A stretch of DNA of 64,000 bases from Agrobacterium larrymoorei. GTDB lineage: Bacteria; Pseudomonadota; Alphaproteobacteria; Rhizobiales; Rhizobiaceae. A model generated the notes under the pieces. The model was not told where the DNA came from. It saw nothing but the letters and a program-made list of their open reading frames with translations, and made no database searches. The stretch is taken from NCBI RefSeq assembly GCF_005145045.1, contig NZ_CP039692.1, positions 674,001 to 738,000 on the forward strand, written 5' to 3'. Made by a program: the position numbers and the translations under genes. Positions 27,431 through 35,687 of the stretch are shown piece after piece; position 1 is the first letter of the stretch; the number at the start of each line of letters is the position of its first letter.

Positions 27431-28693
27431 ATGGATAGAGGCGGCTCTTTCGGCAAATGCGAGGTGTTGGTCATCGGCACCGGCATCATAGGCGCCATGT
27501 CGGCGCTCTATCTCCAAAACGCTGGCAAAAGCGTAACGTTTCTGGAACGTGGTGATGTCGCACGCGGCGCGAGCGCTGGAAATGCAGGCATTCTGGCCTT
27601 TCCCGAAATCATTCCCATGGCAGCGCCCGGCATCATGAAGAGGGCCCCCAAGTGGCTGATGGATCCGCTCGGACCTCTCAGCGTGCCGCCAGCCTATGCG
27701 CATAAGATCGCAGCTTGGCTTTGGCGCTTCTGGAAAGCCAGTTCGCCACGCATGTACGAACACGGCCTCAGAGTTCAGACCCGGATGATGGCGCTTGCCT
27801 CTGCAGAAATGCAGCACGTTGCCGCCATGCCTGAACTTTCCCGTTTCGTCTCCAACACCGGCACGCTTGATCTCTACGACAGCAGAGCGAGCTTCGATGC
27901 CTCCAGCCCTCATTGGGAGGAAAAAGCCAAGGCGGGTTTTGACTTTTCGCGCATCGACAGAATGGAAATCGATGAGCTCCAGCCCGGGCTTGCACCGCAG
28001 TTCAAGCATGCGGTTTTCACGCCTGCAGGATTGCAGGTCAGCGATCCGCATGAGTTCACCAAAGCAATCGCGGAACTGGTCATCGCCAGAGGTGCGACGC
28101 TGCGCAAGGGCGAAGCTCTCAGGATCGAAACCGTCGGTGAGAGTACCATCGTCACTCTTACCAATGGTGACAAGATCGATGCGGACCGGGTTATCGTTGC
28201 GGGTGGCGCATGGTCGAAACCGCTTGCCGCGACGCTCGGCGATATCGTGCCGCTGGAGACCGAGCGCGGCTATAACACGACGCTGCCGGTTGGTGCATTC
28301 GATCTGAAAAGACAGATTTATTTCAACGACCACGCCTTCGTGGTGACGCCGCTTTCTTCCGGCGTGCGCGTCGGTGGCGCGGTGGAACTTGGCGGCTTGG
28401 ACCTGCCCGCAAATTTCCGCCGCTCGGAAGCCATGTTGAAAAAGGCAAGCCAGTTCCTGCCAGGACTGAAAACGGAAGGCGGAAAGCAGTGGATGGGTTT
28501 CCGTCCCTCCCTGCCGGACAGCCTGCCCGTGATTGGCCGGTCGCGCGCGGCACGCTCGGTCATCTACGCCTTCGGCCATGGGCATCTGGGCCTCACCCAA
28601 TCCGCAGCGACGGCACGTCTTGTCACGGAACTCGTCGGCGATCGGGAAACGTCCATCTCTACCGACCCATTCCGCGCCAACCGATTTTCCTGA
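27431..28693 (+). CDS. FAD-dependent oxidoreductase, D-amino-acid dehydrogenase-like (DAO family)
   Basis: A 420-residue flavoprotein. The N-terminal dinucleotide motif is VLVIGTGIIGAMSALYLQNAGKSVTFLERG (short key part GTGIIG, about 12-17), followed by ARGASAGNAGIL, which is typical of DadA-like enzymes. The C-terminal end WMGFRPSLPDSLPVIGRS...GHGHLGLTQSAATA is the conserved FAD-contact region of the DAO family. It likely oxidises a D-amino acid or another secondary amine and passes electrons to the respiratory chain. It is a single gene, ending in a shared hairpin with the convergent transporter operon. Exact substrate unknown. Confidence 0.85.
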   Translation: MDRGGSFGKCEVLVIGTGIIGAMSALYLQNAGKSVTFLERGDVARGASAGNAGILAFPEIIPMAAPGIMKRAPKWLMDPLGPLSVPPAYAHKIAAWLWRFWKASSPRMYEHGLRVQTRMMALASAEMQHVAAMPELSRFVSNTGTLDLYDSRASFDASSPHWEEKAKAGFDFSRIDRMEIDELQPGLAPQFKHAVFTPAGLQVSDPHEFTKAIAELVIARGATLRKGEALRIETVGESTIVTLTNGDKIDADRVIVAGGAWSKPLAATLGDIVPLETERGYNTTLPVGAFDLKRQIYFNDHAFVVTPLSSGVRVGGAVELGGLDLPANFRRSEAMLKKASQFLPGLKTEGGKQWMGFRPSLPDSLPVIGRSRAARSVIYAFGHGHLGLTQSAATARLVTELVGDRETSISTDPFRANRFS

Positions 28694-28721
28694 AAAAAAA
28701 GGCCCGCTTGAAGGCGGGCCT
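28693..28721 (-). terminator. Rho-independent terminator of ribose-type ABC operon
   Basis: Stem GGCCCGC/GCGGGCC with a 6-base loop. Read on the minus strand it is followed by eight consecutive T residues (complement of 28693-28700), a classic terminator 24 bases after the binding-protein stop. It can also act on the convergent plus-strand gene. Confidence 0.85.
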
Positions 28722-28744
28722 CTCTTGCTCGGGTTTTTCGCAGA

Positions 28745-29692
28745 TCAGAATGGCGAATCCGGGAAGTAGAAGTCCTTCGCGTTATCCTTCGTCACCAGCG
28801 TAGCGTCGAGAATATAGGTGCCACGAACCGGGACCTGATCGTAGAAGTTCGCTGCCGTCAACTCCATTGCGGTTGCCACCATGGATGGCGGATAGAGAAC
28901 GTCGACCGGGATCATCTTGTCGCCATCCATGACCTTCTTGATCATGTCCTTCGAGCCTGCACCGGCAACGACATATTGAATGTCGGTGCGCTTGGCCTGT
29001 TCAATGGCCTGAAGAACGCCGACAGCCATGTCGTCATCCTGGCACCATACGACATCGATCTTCGGGTATTTCGTCAGGTAATCCTGCATGACCTTGAAGG
29101 CATCGTCGCGGTTCCAGTTGCCGAACTGGCGATCCAGAACCCTGACCTTGGAACCGGCAATGCCCTTGTCGAAACCATCCTGGCGCTGCTGGTCAATCGG
29201 GATCGGCAGGCCGCGAATGACGACGACCTGAGCATCGGGCGTCTTCTCGGCAATGTATTTGCCTGCGACTTCACCAAGCGCCGGGTTGTTACCGGCCACG
29301 TAAAGATCGCGAACGGTATCGTCATTGACGCTCGGTGCGCGGTCTACCAGCGCGACGAACTTGCCATTGCCCTTCACTTCCTTGATGGCGTTGACCAGCG
29401 GATCCGGATCGGATGGCAGGATGACGAGGGCGTCGATACCCTGCGTCTCGAGATCCTGTACGGCGTTGGCCTGCGTCGCGGCATCCGGCGATGTCTTGAC
29501 GATGACGTTGAGGCCGGGATGCTCCTTCATCAACAGCTTGGCAACGCGTTCGGCATGGAACACCACGCCCGCGGTCCAGCCATGGTCGGCAGCGGGGATC
29601 GAAACGCCAATCGTCACTTTCTTGTCCTGCGCCTGCACTGCCCCCGCAAGTGCCACCAGCGCCACGGCCATTCCAAACAGTCTTTTCCGCAT
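28745..29692 (-). CDS. Ribose-type ABC transporter periplasmic binding protein
   Basis: A 315-residue periplasmic-binding-protein type-1 (RbsB-like) receptor starting at ATG 29692, which has GGGAGGA just upstream; a TTG 15 bases earlier is less likely. The signal peptide spans about 1-22 (MRKRLFGMAVALVALAGAVQA). The two-lobed binding fold shows VTIGVSIPAADHGWTAGV, ALVILPSDPDPLV, VALVDRAPSV and VVWCQDDDMAVGVLQA, typical of family members that bind monosaccharides. It is the last gene of the operon, separated from the permease by a RIME-like repeat. The exact sugar is not clear. Confidence 0.9.
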   Translation of the reverse strand: MRKRLFGMAVALVALAGAVQAQDKKVTIGVSIPAADHGWTAGVVFHAERVAKLLMKEHPGLNVIVKTSPDAATQANAVQDLETQGIDALVILPSDPDPLVNAIKEVKGNGKFVALVDRAPSVNDDTVRDLYVAGNNPALGEVAGKYIAEKTPDAQVVVIRGLPIPIDQQRQDGFDKGIAGSKVRVLDRQFGNWNRDDAFKVMQDYLTKYPKIDVVWCQDDDMAVGVLQAIEQAKRTDIQYVVAGAGSKDMIKKVMDGDKMIPVDVLYPPSMVATAMELTAANFYDQVPVRGTYILDATLVTKDNAKDFYFPDSPF

Positions 29693-29758
29693 AAGTCTTC
29701 CTCCCAAAAGATAAGGTCTCTATTTACGAAGCCGGGAGACCTTTCGACCCGGTATTTC

Positions 29759-29860
29759 TTAGAGCGCCGTGCGTCCGGTGGGACGCACTAAGGACGCTCT
29801 AACATCTTCAGTATGCGCATCGTGCTTTGCGAAATCGATTCCGATTTCGCGCCGATGCGC
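29759..29860. repeat. RIME-like palindromic repeat between permease and binding-protein genes
   Basis: Two long hairpins are packed together. The first is TTAGAGCG...CGCTCTAA enclosing GTGCGTCC/GGACGCAC (29759-29802). The second is GCGCATCG...CGATGCGC enclosing GCGAAATC/GATTTCGC (29815-29860). The core CGAAATCGATTCCGATTTCG is typical of dispersed palindromes in Rhizobiales genomes. Its right end overlaps the permease stop codon. Confidence 0.75.
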
Positions 29861-30873
29861 TAGCGCTGGCGCATCAATGAGCGCTGCACCAGCATGGCGA
29901 TGATGATGATCGCACCCTGAATGGCGCCAATCAGATATTCGCTGATGAAGTTCGACAGCAGCATGATATTGCCGACGAGTTCGAGGATGAAGGCGCCGCA
30001 GATGGTGCCCCAGACGCGCCCTGCCCCGCCCTTCAATGCCGTTCCGCCGACAACGACAGCGGTGATGGCCTGCAATTCCCACATCATGCCCGTTGTGGCC
30101 GATGTGGAGCCGAGGCGCGGCACGTACAAAAGAACGGCGATGGCAACGCACAGACCCTGAATGACGAAAGCGATGGTGCGGACACGGTTGACGGCAATGC
30201 CGGAATATTTGGCCACATCGCGGTTCGAGCCGACGGCGGTGACATGGCGACCGTAACGCGTGCGGTATAGAATGAAGGCAGCGACGCAGGTCACTGCGAT
30301 GATGACGATGATGGGCACCGGCACGCCGAAGATCGTACCGAAATAGGCAGGGCGATACATGCTTTGTAGCTGGGGTTCGCGCAACGTTATGGCGCCGCCT
30401 TGCGAAAGCCATGTCGTCAGGCCGCGATAAACGCCCATCGTGCCAAGCGTCGCGATAAATGGCTCGATCTTTCCGACAGTCGTGATCAGGCCATTGGCGA
30501 GACCACAGAGAGAACCGGCAATGACGGTAAACACGATTGCCGTCACCAGCATCAGCGCCGGATCGGTTATCGTGCCGGAATTCATCAGCAGGATCATGAG
30601 ACTGGCAACAAAGGCGACCATGGAGCCGACCGACAGATCCAGATCACCCGCCGAAATGACGAAGGTAGCACCTACCGCGATAATGGCGATGAAGGCGCTT
30701 CGGGTGGCAACGTTGGCGAGGTTGTTGATGCTGATGAAGTTCGGGTTCACCAGCGCGCCGACGATCAGCAGCAGCAGAAGGGCGACGAAAGGGGCGACCG
30801 CGCGCAGGTCCACATCGCGAAACGAGCGCGACCGCCGGTCACTTTTTTCCTTGCCGTCTTCACTTACACTCAT
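29860..30873 (-). CDS. Ribose-type ABC transporter permease
   Basis: A 337-residue membrane protein of the RbsC/BPD_transp_2 family with eight to ten hydrophobic helices (VAPFVALLLLLIVGALVNP first) and the conserved IAVGATFVISAGDLDLSVGSMVAF stretch (key part DLSVGS) characteristic of sugar permeases. The ATG at 30873 is given; a TTG two codons upstream (30879) stands at better distance from GGGAGG and may be the true start. It forms the homodimeric channel for the adjacent ATPase and binding protein. Its stop codon lies in the arm of a palindromic repeat. Confidence 0.9.
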   Translation of the reverse strand: MSVSEDGKEKSDRRSRSFRDVDLRAVAPFVALLLLLIVGALVNPNFISINNLANVATRSAFIAIIAVGATFVISAGDLDLSVGSMVAFVASLMILLMNSGTITDPALMLVTAIVFTVIAGSLCGLANGLITTVGKIEPFIATLGTMGVYRGLTTWLSQGGAITLREPQLQSMYRPAYFGTIFGVPVPIIVIIAVTCVAAFILYRTRYGRHVTAVGSNRDVAKYSGIAVNRVRTIAFVIQGLCVAIAVLLYVPRLGSTSATTGMMWELQAITAVVVGGTALKGGAGRVWGTICGAFILELVGNIMLLSNFISEYLIGAIQGAIIIIAMLVQRSLMRQR

Positions 30874-30927
30874 ACCCAAAACAGACCTCCCGTCCTGCCT
30901 TATCGCCTGCAACGATTCCCCTCGTGA

Positions 30928-32448
30928 TCAGGCTGCTATTTTTGTTTTCAATCCGGCGGCGTAGCGCATGATTTCCTGCTCGTTGATCTCATCTCCCTCG
31001 AGCATCCCCACGATCCGCCCTTCGCGCATCACTGCAATGCGGGTGCAGAGGCCGATAACCTCCTGCATTTCCGAGGAAACGACGATGATGGAGTGCCCGT
31101 CGCGCGCAAGCGCCGAGATGAAATGATAGATCTGCTGCTTGGTGCCGACATCGATGCCGCGTGTGGGCTCATCGATAATGATGATCTTCGGCTCGGTTTC
31201 CATGACCTTTGCCAGAAGAAGCTTCTGCTGGTTACCGCCCGACATACGGCCAACCACGACATTGCCATCGCGCACGCGTATATCAAATCGGCGGCGGGCT
31301 TTTTCCAGCGCGCGGGCTTCGCTGCCGGAACTGAGATAGCCAAAACGGCCATGACGGTCGAGCGATTGAAGGGTTAGGTTAAGTCCCATTCCCGCTGTCA
31401 ATAGAAGCCCTTTGGACTTCCTGTCCTTGGTCATATAGGCAAGGCCCGCATCGATGGATGCATGAAGATCATGCGAGGGAAGCGATGCGCCGTTGACATC
31501 CACCTCTCCGCCGTGCCGCGCCTTGAGGCCGACAATTGCCTCCATAAGCTCGGTGCGACCAGAGCCGATGAGGCCGGAAAAACCAAGAATTTCACCCTTG
31601 CGCAATTCAAAGCTGGCGTCGTTCACGTAACGGGTCGAAACATTCTTTACGCTAAGAACAACCTGCTCATCGACATTGGGCTCATGCTTTGCCGGATAGA
31701 GACTGGAAAGCTCACGCCCCACCATCAATTGCGCAATGGCTTCACCATCCAGCATGGCGGTGGGTGCAGTCTTGACCCAATGACCATCCCGCAGCACGGT
31801 CACGCGGTCGGTGAGTTCCATGACTTCATCGAGCTTATGCGAGACGAACACGAAGCTGGTGCCCTGGTCGCGCAGCTTGCGGACCTGCTTGAACAGATAA
31901 TTGGTTTCTTCCCGAGAAAGAACGGCGGTCGGCTCATCCATGAAGACGATGCGCGCTTCACGACTGATCGCCTTTGCGATTTCAACCATCTGCTTTTCAG
32001 CAATGGAGAGGCTCGAAATCATCGCATTTTCATCGACGTGGCAATTCAGAAGATCGAGAATGCGGCGCGTTTCCGCGCGCATGAATTTACGATCCAGAAT
32101 GCCGAAACGCGTCACTTCGCGCCCGAGGAAAATGCTTTCCGCAACAGTGAGATGTTCCGCCAGATTGAATTCCTGGTGGATGATAACGATTCCCAGAGCC
32201 TCCGCGGCGCCATTGGGCGGAAGCTTGATTGGCTTGCCGTCCAGCAGAATCTCACCGGAGCTTGGCTGCTCGAAGCCGGATAAAACCTTGACCAGCGTGG
32301 ATTTTCCCGCGCCGTTTTCACCCATCAAAGCGTGGATTTCGCCAGCCTTCAGCTCGAAATTGACGCTGAACAGAACCTGCACACCATTGAATGATTTTGA
32401 AATGCGTCGAGCGCAAAGCACCGCGTCGCCATTATCGGCGGTCTCCAT
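30928..32448 (-). CDS. Ribose-type ABC transporter double ATP-binding protein
   Basis: A 506-residue fused ATPase (RbsA/XylG-like) starting at ATG 32448, seven bases after GGAGG; the frame opens 10 codons earlier. Domain 1 has Walker A GENGAGKST (about 47), SIAEKQMVEIAKA and MDEPTAVLS. Domain 2 has the degenerate GLIGSGRTELMEAI, SGGNQQKLLLAKV and IDEPTRGIDVG near 430. This is the usual asymmetry of the family. It is the first gene of the operon, transcribed away from a LacI regulator across a double operator, so induction by the transported sugar is likely. Confidence 0.93.
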   Translation of the reverse strand: METADNGDAVLCARRISKSFNGVQVLFSVNFELKAGEIHALMGENGAGKSTLVKVLSGFEQPSSGEILLDGKPIKLPPNGAAEALGIVIIHQEFNLAEHLTVAESIFLGREVTRFGILDRKFMRAETRRILDLLNCHVDENAMISSLSIAEKQMVEIAKAISREARIVFMDEPTAVLSREETNYLFKQVRKLRDQGTSFVFVSHKLDEVMELTDRVTVLRDGHWVKTAPTAMLDGEAIAQLMVGRELSSLYPAKHEPNVDEQVVLSVKNVSTRYVNDASFELRKGEILGFSGLIGSGRTELMEAIVGLKARHGGEVDVNGASLPSHDLHASIDAGLAYMTKDRKSKGLLLTAGMGLNLTLQSLDRHGRFGYLSSGSEARALEKARRRFDIRVRDGNVVVGRMSGGNQQKLLLAKVMETEPKIIIIDEPTRGIDVGTKQQIYHFISALARDGHSIIVVSSEMQEVIGLCTRIAVMREGRIVGMLEGDEINEQEIMRYAAGLKTKIAA

Positions 32449-32483
32449 CCCCATTCCTCCATGCGGCTCCATCCGCATGCTTT

Positions 32484-32520
32484 ATGTAAACCTTTACATC
32501 ACCTATGTAAAGGTTTACAT
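32484..32520. promoter_or_regulatory. Paired palindromic operator between LacI gene and ABC operon
   Basis: ATGTAAACCTTTACAT (32484-32499) and ATGTAAAGGTTTACAT (32505-32520) are exact reverse complements of each other and each is almost palindromic. Their centres are 21 bases apart, two helical turns. They lie between the divergent LacI-type regulator and ATPase starts, as expected for its operators. Confidence 0.8.
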
Positions 32521-32609
32521 TCGCCATAATTACGCAGATGTGATCAATCCGTTTGACGCAACGGGCGGCGTGTGTAGTGTCCGGTCGCAGACAGACCCGA
32601 GGCTTACCT

Positions 32610-33635
32610 TTGTCCCATTCCTCCCCAGCCACCATTGAAGATGTTGCCCGAATAGCGGAGGTATCCATTGCCACCGTGTCGCGCGCCATCCACACGCCTG
32701 AAAAGGTGGCCAACTCCACGCGGCTGAAGGTCAATCAGGCCATTGCCGTCACGGGTTACACAACGAATGCGATGGCGCGCAGCTTGCGCCTTGGCCGATC
32801 CAACATGATTCTGGTGGTGGCGCCGGATATTGGCAACCCGAATTTTTCCAGCATTCTGATCGGACTGGAAAACGAGGCCCGTGCGCATGGTTATGGGATT
32901 TTGATCGGCCATACGCAGAACGACGCGCAGCGTGGCCTTGAATATCTGAAATTTCTCAATTCCAACCAGGCAGCGGGACTTATTCTCTTCACCGGCATCC
33001 TGCCTTTCGGGCATCAGGATATGACGGCACGGCTTCCCCCAAGTGTCGGGGTTTTCGAGCCCGTCTTCAACGGCGGCATTCCCTATGTGGGTGTGGATGA
33101 CACGGTGGGCGCGCGGAAGATCGTGGATATGCTGATTGCCGAAGGCCATGAGCGCATCGCCTTCATAGGCGATTCCCGCGTTCGGCTTGCCTATACACGT
33201 AGGCGTGCGGGTTTCGAGGAAGGCATGAACGCTGCCGGGATCGGCACCTCATCCCGCATGATCCTTGAAGGTGATGGAACGTTGGAAAGCGGGCGTCTCG
33301 CGGTCGAACAACTGTTCATGCGCGACAAGCTGCCCACCGCTTTCATGTGCGTCAACGACCAAACTGCCGTTGGTGTGATGATCGGTCTTTCCGCGCGCGG
33401 ATATGATGTGCCGAACGATTTTTCGGTGACGGGTTTTGACGACATTCCGCAGGCTGTCTTCATGTCACCGGCGCTGACGACCATTCGCCAGCCGCGCAGC
33501 GCAATCGGCAAACATGCCATGGCGCTTCTGCTCGAATTGCTGAATGGCGAGATGCCGAAACAATCGGAAATCCTTCTCACGCCCGATCTGGTCGTGAGAA
33601 ACTCCGTTGGTGCGCCAAGCCGCCGACGGAGTTAA
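32610..33635 (+). CDS. LacI-family transcriptional regulator
   Basis: A 341-residue repressor beginning at TTG 32610, seven bases after GAGG; upstream in-frame starts lack a ribosome site and would put extra residues before the DNA-binding domain. The helix-turn-helix is ATIEDVARIAEVSIATVSRAIH (key part VSIATVSRA, about 17-25). The rest is a periplasmic-binding-protein-like sensor domain ending in VTGFDDIPQAVFMSPALTTIRQP, typical of the family. It is divergent from the ribose-type transporter and probably controls it through the two palindromes at 32484-32520, sensing the same sugar. Confidence 0.93.
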   Translation: MSHSSPATIEDVARIAEVSIATVSRAIHTPEKVANSTRLKVNQAIAVTGYTTNAMARSLRLGRSNMILVVAPDIGNPNFSSILIGLENEARAHGYGILIGHTQNDAQRGLEYLKFLNSNQAAGLILFTGILPFGHQDMTARLPPSVGVFEPVFNGGIPYVGVDDTVGARKIVDMLIAEGHERIAFIGDSRVRLAYTRRRAGFEEGMNAAGIGTSSRMILEGDGTLESGRLAVEQLFMRDKLPTAFMCVNDQTAVGVMIGLSARGYDVPNDFSVTGFDDIPQAVFMSPALTTIRQPRSAIGKHAMALLLELLNGEMPKQSEILLTPDLVVRNSVGAPSRRRS

Positions 33636-33641
33636 GAGATT

Positions 33642-34004
33642 TCAGTAGCTATCGCGACGGGCAGCTTCTTCCGTCTGAGAAGCGGCCCAGAGTTGCATCT
33701 GCACAGCGTTCTGGAACTCCATGACTTCGCGGCGCATGGCGCCGTCTTCGTAACCGAGATCGGTCAGATGGGCAGCGAGTGCGCGGCACTCATCCCGCCA
33801 GAAGCGGTCGGCTTCAGCACCGTGAAGCACTTCCAGCATTTGGACGCAACGGTTGATATCACGAACGCGATTTTTGGCAGGAAACGCAATTACTTCAGAA
33901 CGCTTGGTCACACGCACACCTTGCTGCTTGGGAATCGGTTCCCCAGTTTTAAGGGCTGCATAGTTAACGAAGTCTGCAACCTGCTCGCATCCATGTCTCA
34001 TCAT
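33642..34004 (-). CDS. Small conserved rhizobial protein (DUF6074-like)
   Basis: A 120-residue protein starting at ATG 34004, eight bases after GAGG; a GTG at 34028 would add eight residues. It is soluble, with no signal peptide or membrane segment. The stretch RSEVIAFPAKNRVRDINRCVQML followed by a WRDECRALAAHL helix resembles the small rhizobial DUF6074 family as I remember it. No enzymatic motif is visible. It lies between the LacI gene (convergent, six bases apart) and exoX (divergent). Function unknown. Confidence 0.7.
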   Translation of the reverse strand: MMRHGCEQVADFVNYAALKTGEPIPKQQGVRVTKRSEVIAFPAKNRVRDINRCVQMLEVLHGAEADRFWRDECRALAAHLTDLGYEDGAMRREVMEFQNAVQMQLWAASQTEEAARRDSY

Positions 34005-34265
34005 CGGCTCATCCTCTGATCGCTTCACAACGCGAAGCTGTCAAAAACCATAAAAACTATAACTGTGCACCGAGCCAGCAGCCGGAAAAAACCGAAAATT
34101 CGCGTAAACTTTACCATTAAACATTACCGAAATTTCATTCCGCATAGGCTATTGAAAGTATAACTCGGTTGAAACGGTACTCGTTTCATAATATATTTGC
34201 TTGAAAAAGAACCAATGAAAAACGCCATTCCCTACGGGAGTAGACATCTAGCGGAGGACAGAGAT

Positions 34266-34556
34266 ATGCAAGCGCCACGCGTTTTCATCAGCATGATCTG
34301 TGCTTTGCTTGTGTTTGCTGTTGCAACATATTTTATCCACGGCTCCTTCTATACCGCCTTTATCCAGACGCTGATCTGTCTTGTGATTATTCAGGTCGGT
34401 TACTTCATCGGTGTGGTTTATCTTGTATCCCGCGAGAAGAAGCGGATGCGCAAGACATTGGAATTCCAAAAGGAAATGCCTGCGGCAAACGAGCCGTCGG
34501 TTGCCGAAAACATGTCTGCCGTAACCCGGCATCGCCCGAAGTTGACCGATATTTGA
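34266..34556 (+). CDS. exoX: Exopolysaccharide production repressor ExoX
   Basis: This 96-residue membrane protein starts at ATG 34266, eight bases after GGAGG; the frame extends upstream. It begins MQAPRVFISMICALLVFAVA and has two membrane helices (about 5-22 and 29-52: QTLICLVIIQVGYFIGVVYLV) and a basic cytoplasmic tail. Sequence, length and layout match ExoX/Psi, an inhibitor that in Sinorhizobium lowers succinoglycan synthesis by acting on the priming galactosyltransferase ExoY after translation. No exoY is present here. The 260-base AT-rich gap upstream (including ATAATATATTTGC at 34189-34201) could bind a MucR/Ros-type regulator, but this is only suggestive. Confidence 0.9.
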   Translation: MQAPRVFISMICALLVFAVATYFIHGSFYTAFIQTLICLVIIQVGYFIGVVYLVSREKKRMRKTLEFQKEMPAANEPSVAENMSAVTRHRPKLTDI

Positions 34557-34669
34557 ACGATTTACCGCGCGGCCAAATTTTTGCAGGTGCGAAATAAAAT
34601 ATCAGGTTCCACATCCCTGACATTTTCTGCCCCCACAAAACGTTCAGGCAACGAAGCAAGGGAGCAGGC

Positions 34670-35665
34670 ATGACAAGCGGTTCGCAATCCATTTGCGTGA
34701 TAATTGCTGCAAAGAACGCATCCGACACCATTGCGCAGGCTATATTTTCTGCGCTTGCTGAGCCGGAAGTTTCGGAAGTCGTGGTGATCGACGATGGATC
34801 GACCGACGCGACGGCGGCAGTTGCAACAGGATGCGACGACGGTTCGGGGCGATTGAAGGTCGAGCGTTTCGACGTTAATCGCGGACCATCCGCTGCACGC
34901 AATCACGCCATCGCCATCTCTTCAGCGCCGCTCATCAGTATTCTGGATGCGGACGACTTCTTTTTCAAAGGCCGCTTTGCAGCAATGCTGGAGCAGGATG
35001 ACTGGGATCTGGTGGCCGATAACATCGCCTTCATCCAGCAAGGCTTCAAATCCGGCTCCACCATTGTTCCAGATAGCTTCGCCCCCGCCCACCATTTTCT
35101 GACCCTAACCGAATTCGTGGAAGGCAATATTTCCACGCGCGGTATCGAGAGAGGCGAGACCGGCTTCCTGAAACCCGTCATCCGGCGTGCCTTTCTGGAG
35201 CAGCATGGTCTTTCCTATGACGAAGCCCTGCGGCTTGGTGAAGATTACGAACTTTATGTTCGCGCTCTAGCCTGCGGTGCACGCTACAAGGTCATTCGCA
35301 ATTGCGGTTATGGCGCCATTGTGCGCGGCGATTCCTTAAGCGGCAGGCACCGCACCGAAGACTTGCGACTGCTCTATGAAGCAGATCGCAAAATCCTTCG
35401 TGATTACTCTCTGGCTTCTCAGGAAAAGGCGGTTCTGCAAGCGCACGAACGGCATATCCGGGAGAAATTCGAACTCAGGGATTTTCTGGATGCCAAGGCA
35501 AAAGGCGGATTGGGTGGCGCGATGAGCCACGCACTGGCTCGTCTTGCGGCAGTTCCGGCGATTACGACGGGGATATGGTTCGACAAGACCGCGCGCTTCC
35601 GCAAGAAACCGAAGCCGGTTGCGGATATCCGGTATCTCCTGAAGGGAACACCGCTGTCGTCCTGA
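34670..35665 (+). CDS. exoU: Succinoglycan glucosyltransferase ExoU (GT2)
   Basis: A 331-residue GT-A family-2 glycosyltransferase. Its N-terminus SICVIIAAKNASDTIAQAI leads to VVIDDGSTDAT (about 43-53) and the metal-binding DxD-type SILDADDFFF (about 91). The C-terminal part is basic and helical. In the succinoglycan pathway ExoU adds one of the beta-1,6-linked glucoses of the side chain on the lipid-linked octasaccharide, at the cytoplasmic membrane face. The name rests on position between exoX and exoV, the order known from Sinorhizobium. AAGGGAG precedes the ATG at 34670. It converges with exoV, 22 bases apart. Confidence 0.8.
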   Translation: MTSGSQSICVIIAAKNASDTIAQAIFSALAEPEVSEVVVIDDGSTDATAAVATGCDDGSGRLKVERFDVNRGPSAARNHAIAISSAPLISILDADDFFFKGRFAAMLEQDDWDLVADNIAFIQQGFKSGSTIVPDSFAPAHHFLTLTEFVEGNISTRGIERGETGFLKPVIRRAFLEQHGLSYDEALRLGEDYELYVRALACGARYKVIRNCGYGAIVRGDSLSGRHRTEDLRLLYEADRKILRDYSLASQEKAVLQAHERHIREKFELRDFLDAKAKGGLGGAMSHALARLAAVPAITTGIWFDKTARFRKKPKPVADIRYLLKGTPLSS

Positions 35666-35687
35666 AACAACAGCGGCTTTCGCCTCG

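Noticed and set aside
34189..34201. MucR/Ros box upstream of exoX
   Set aside because: Only an AT-rich half-match (ATAATATATTTGC) is present, too weak to list as a site; mentioned only under exoX.
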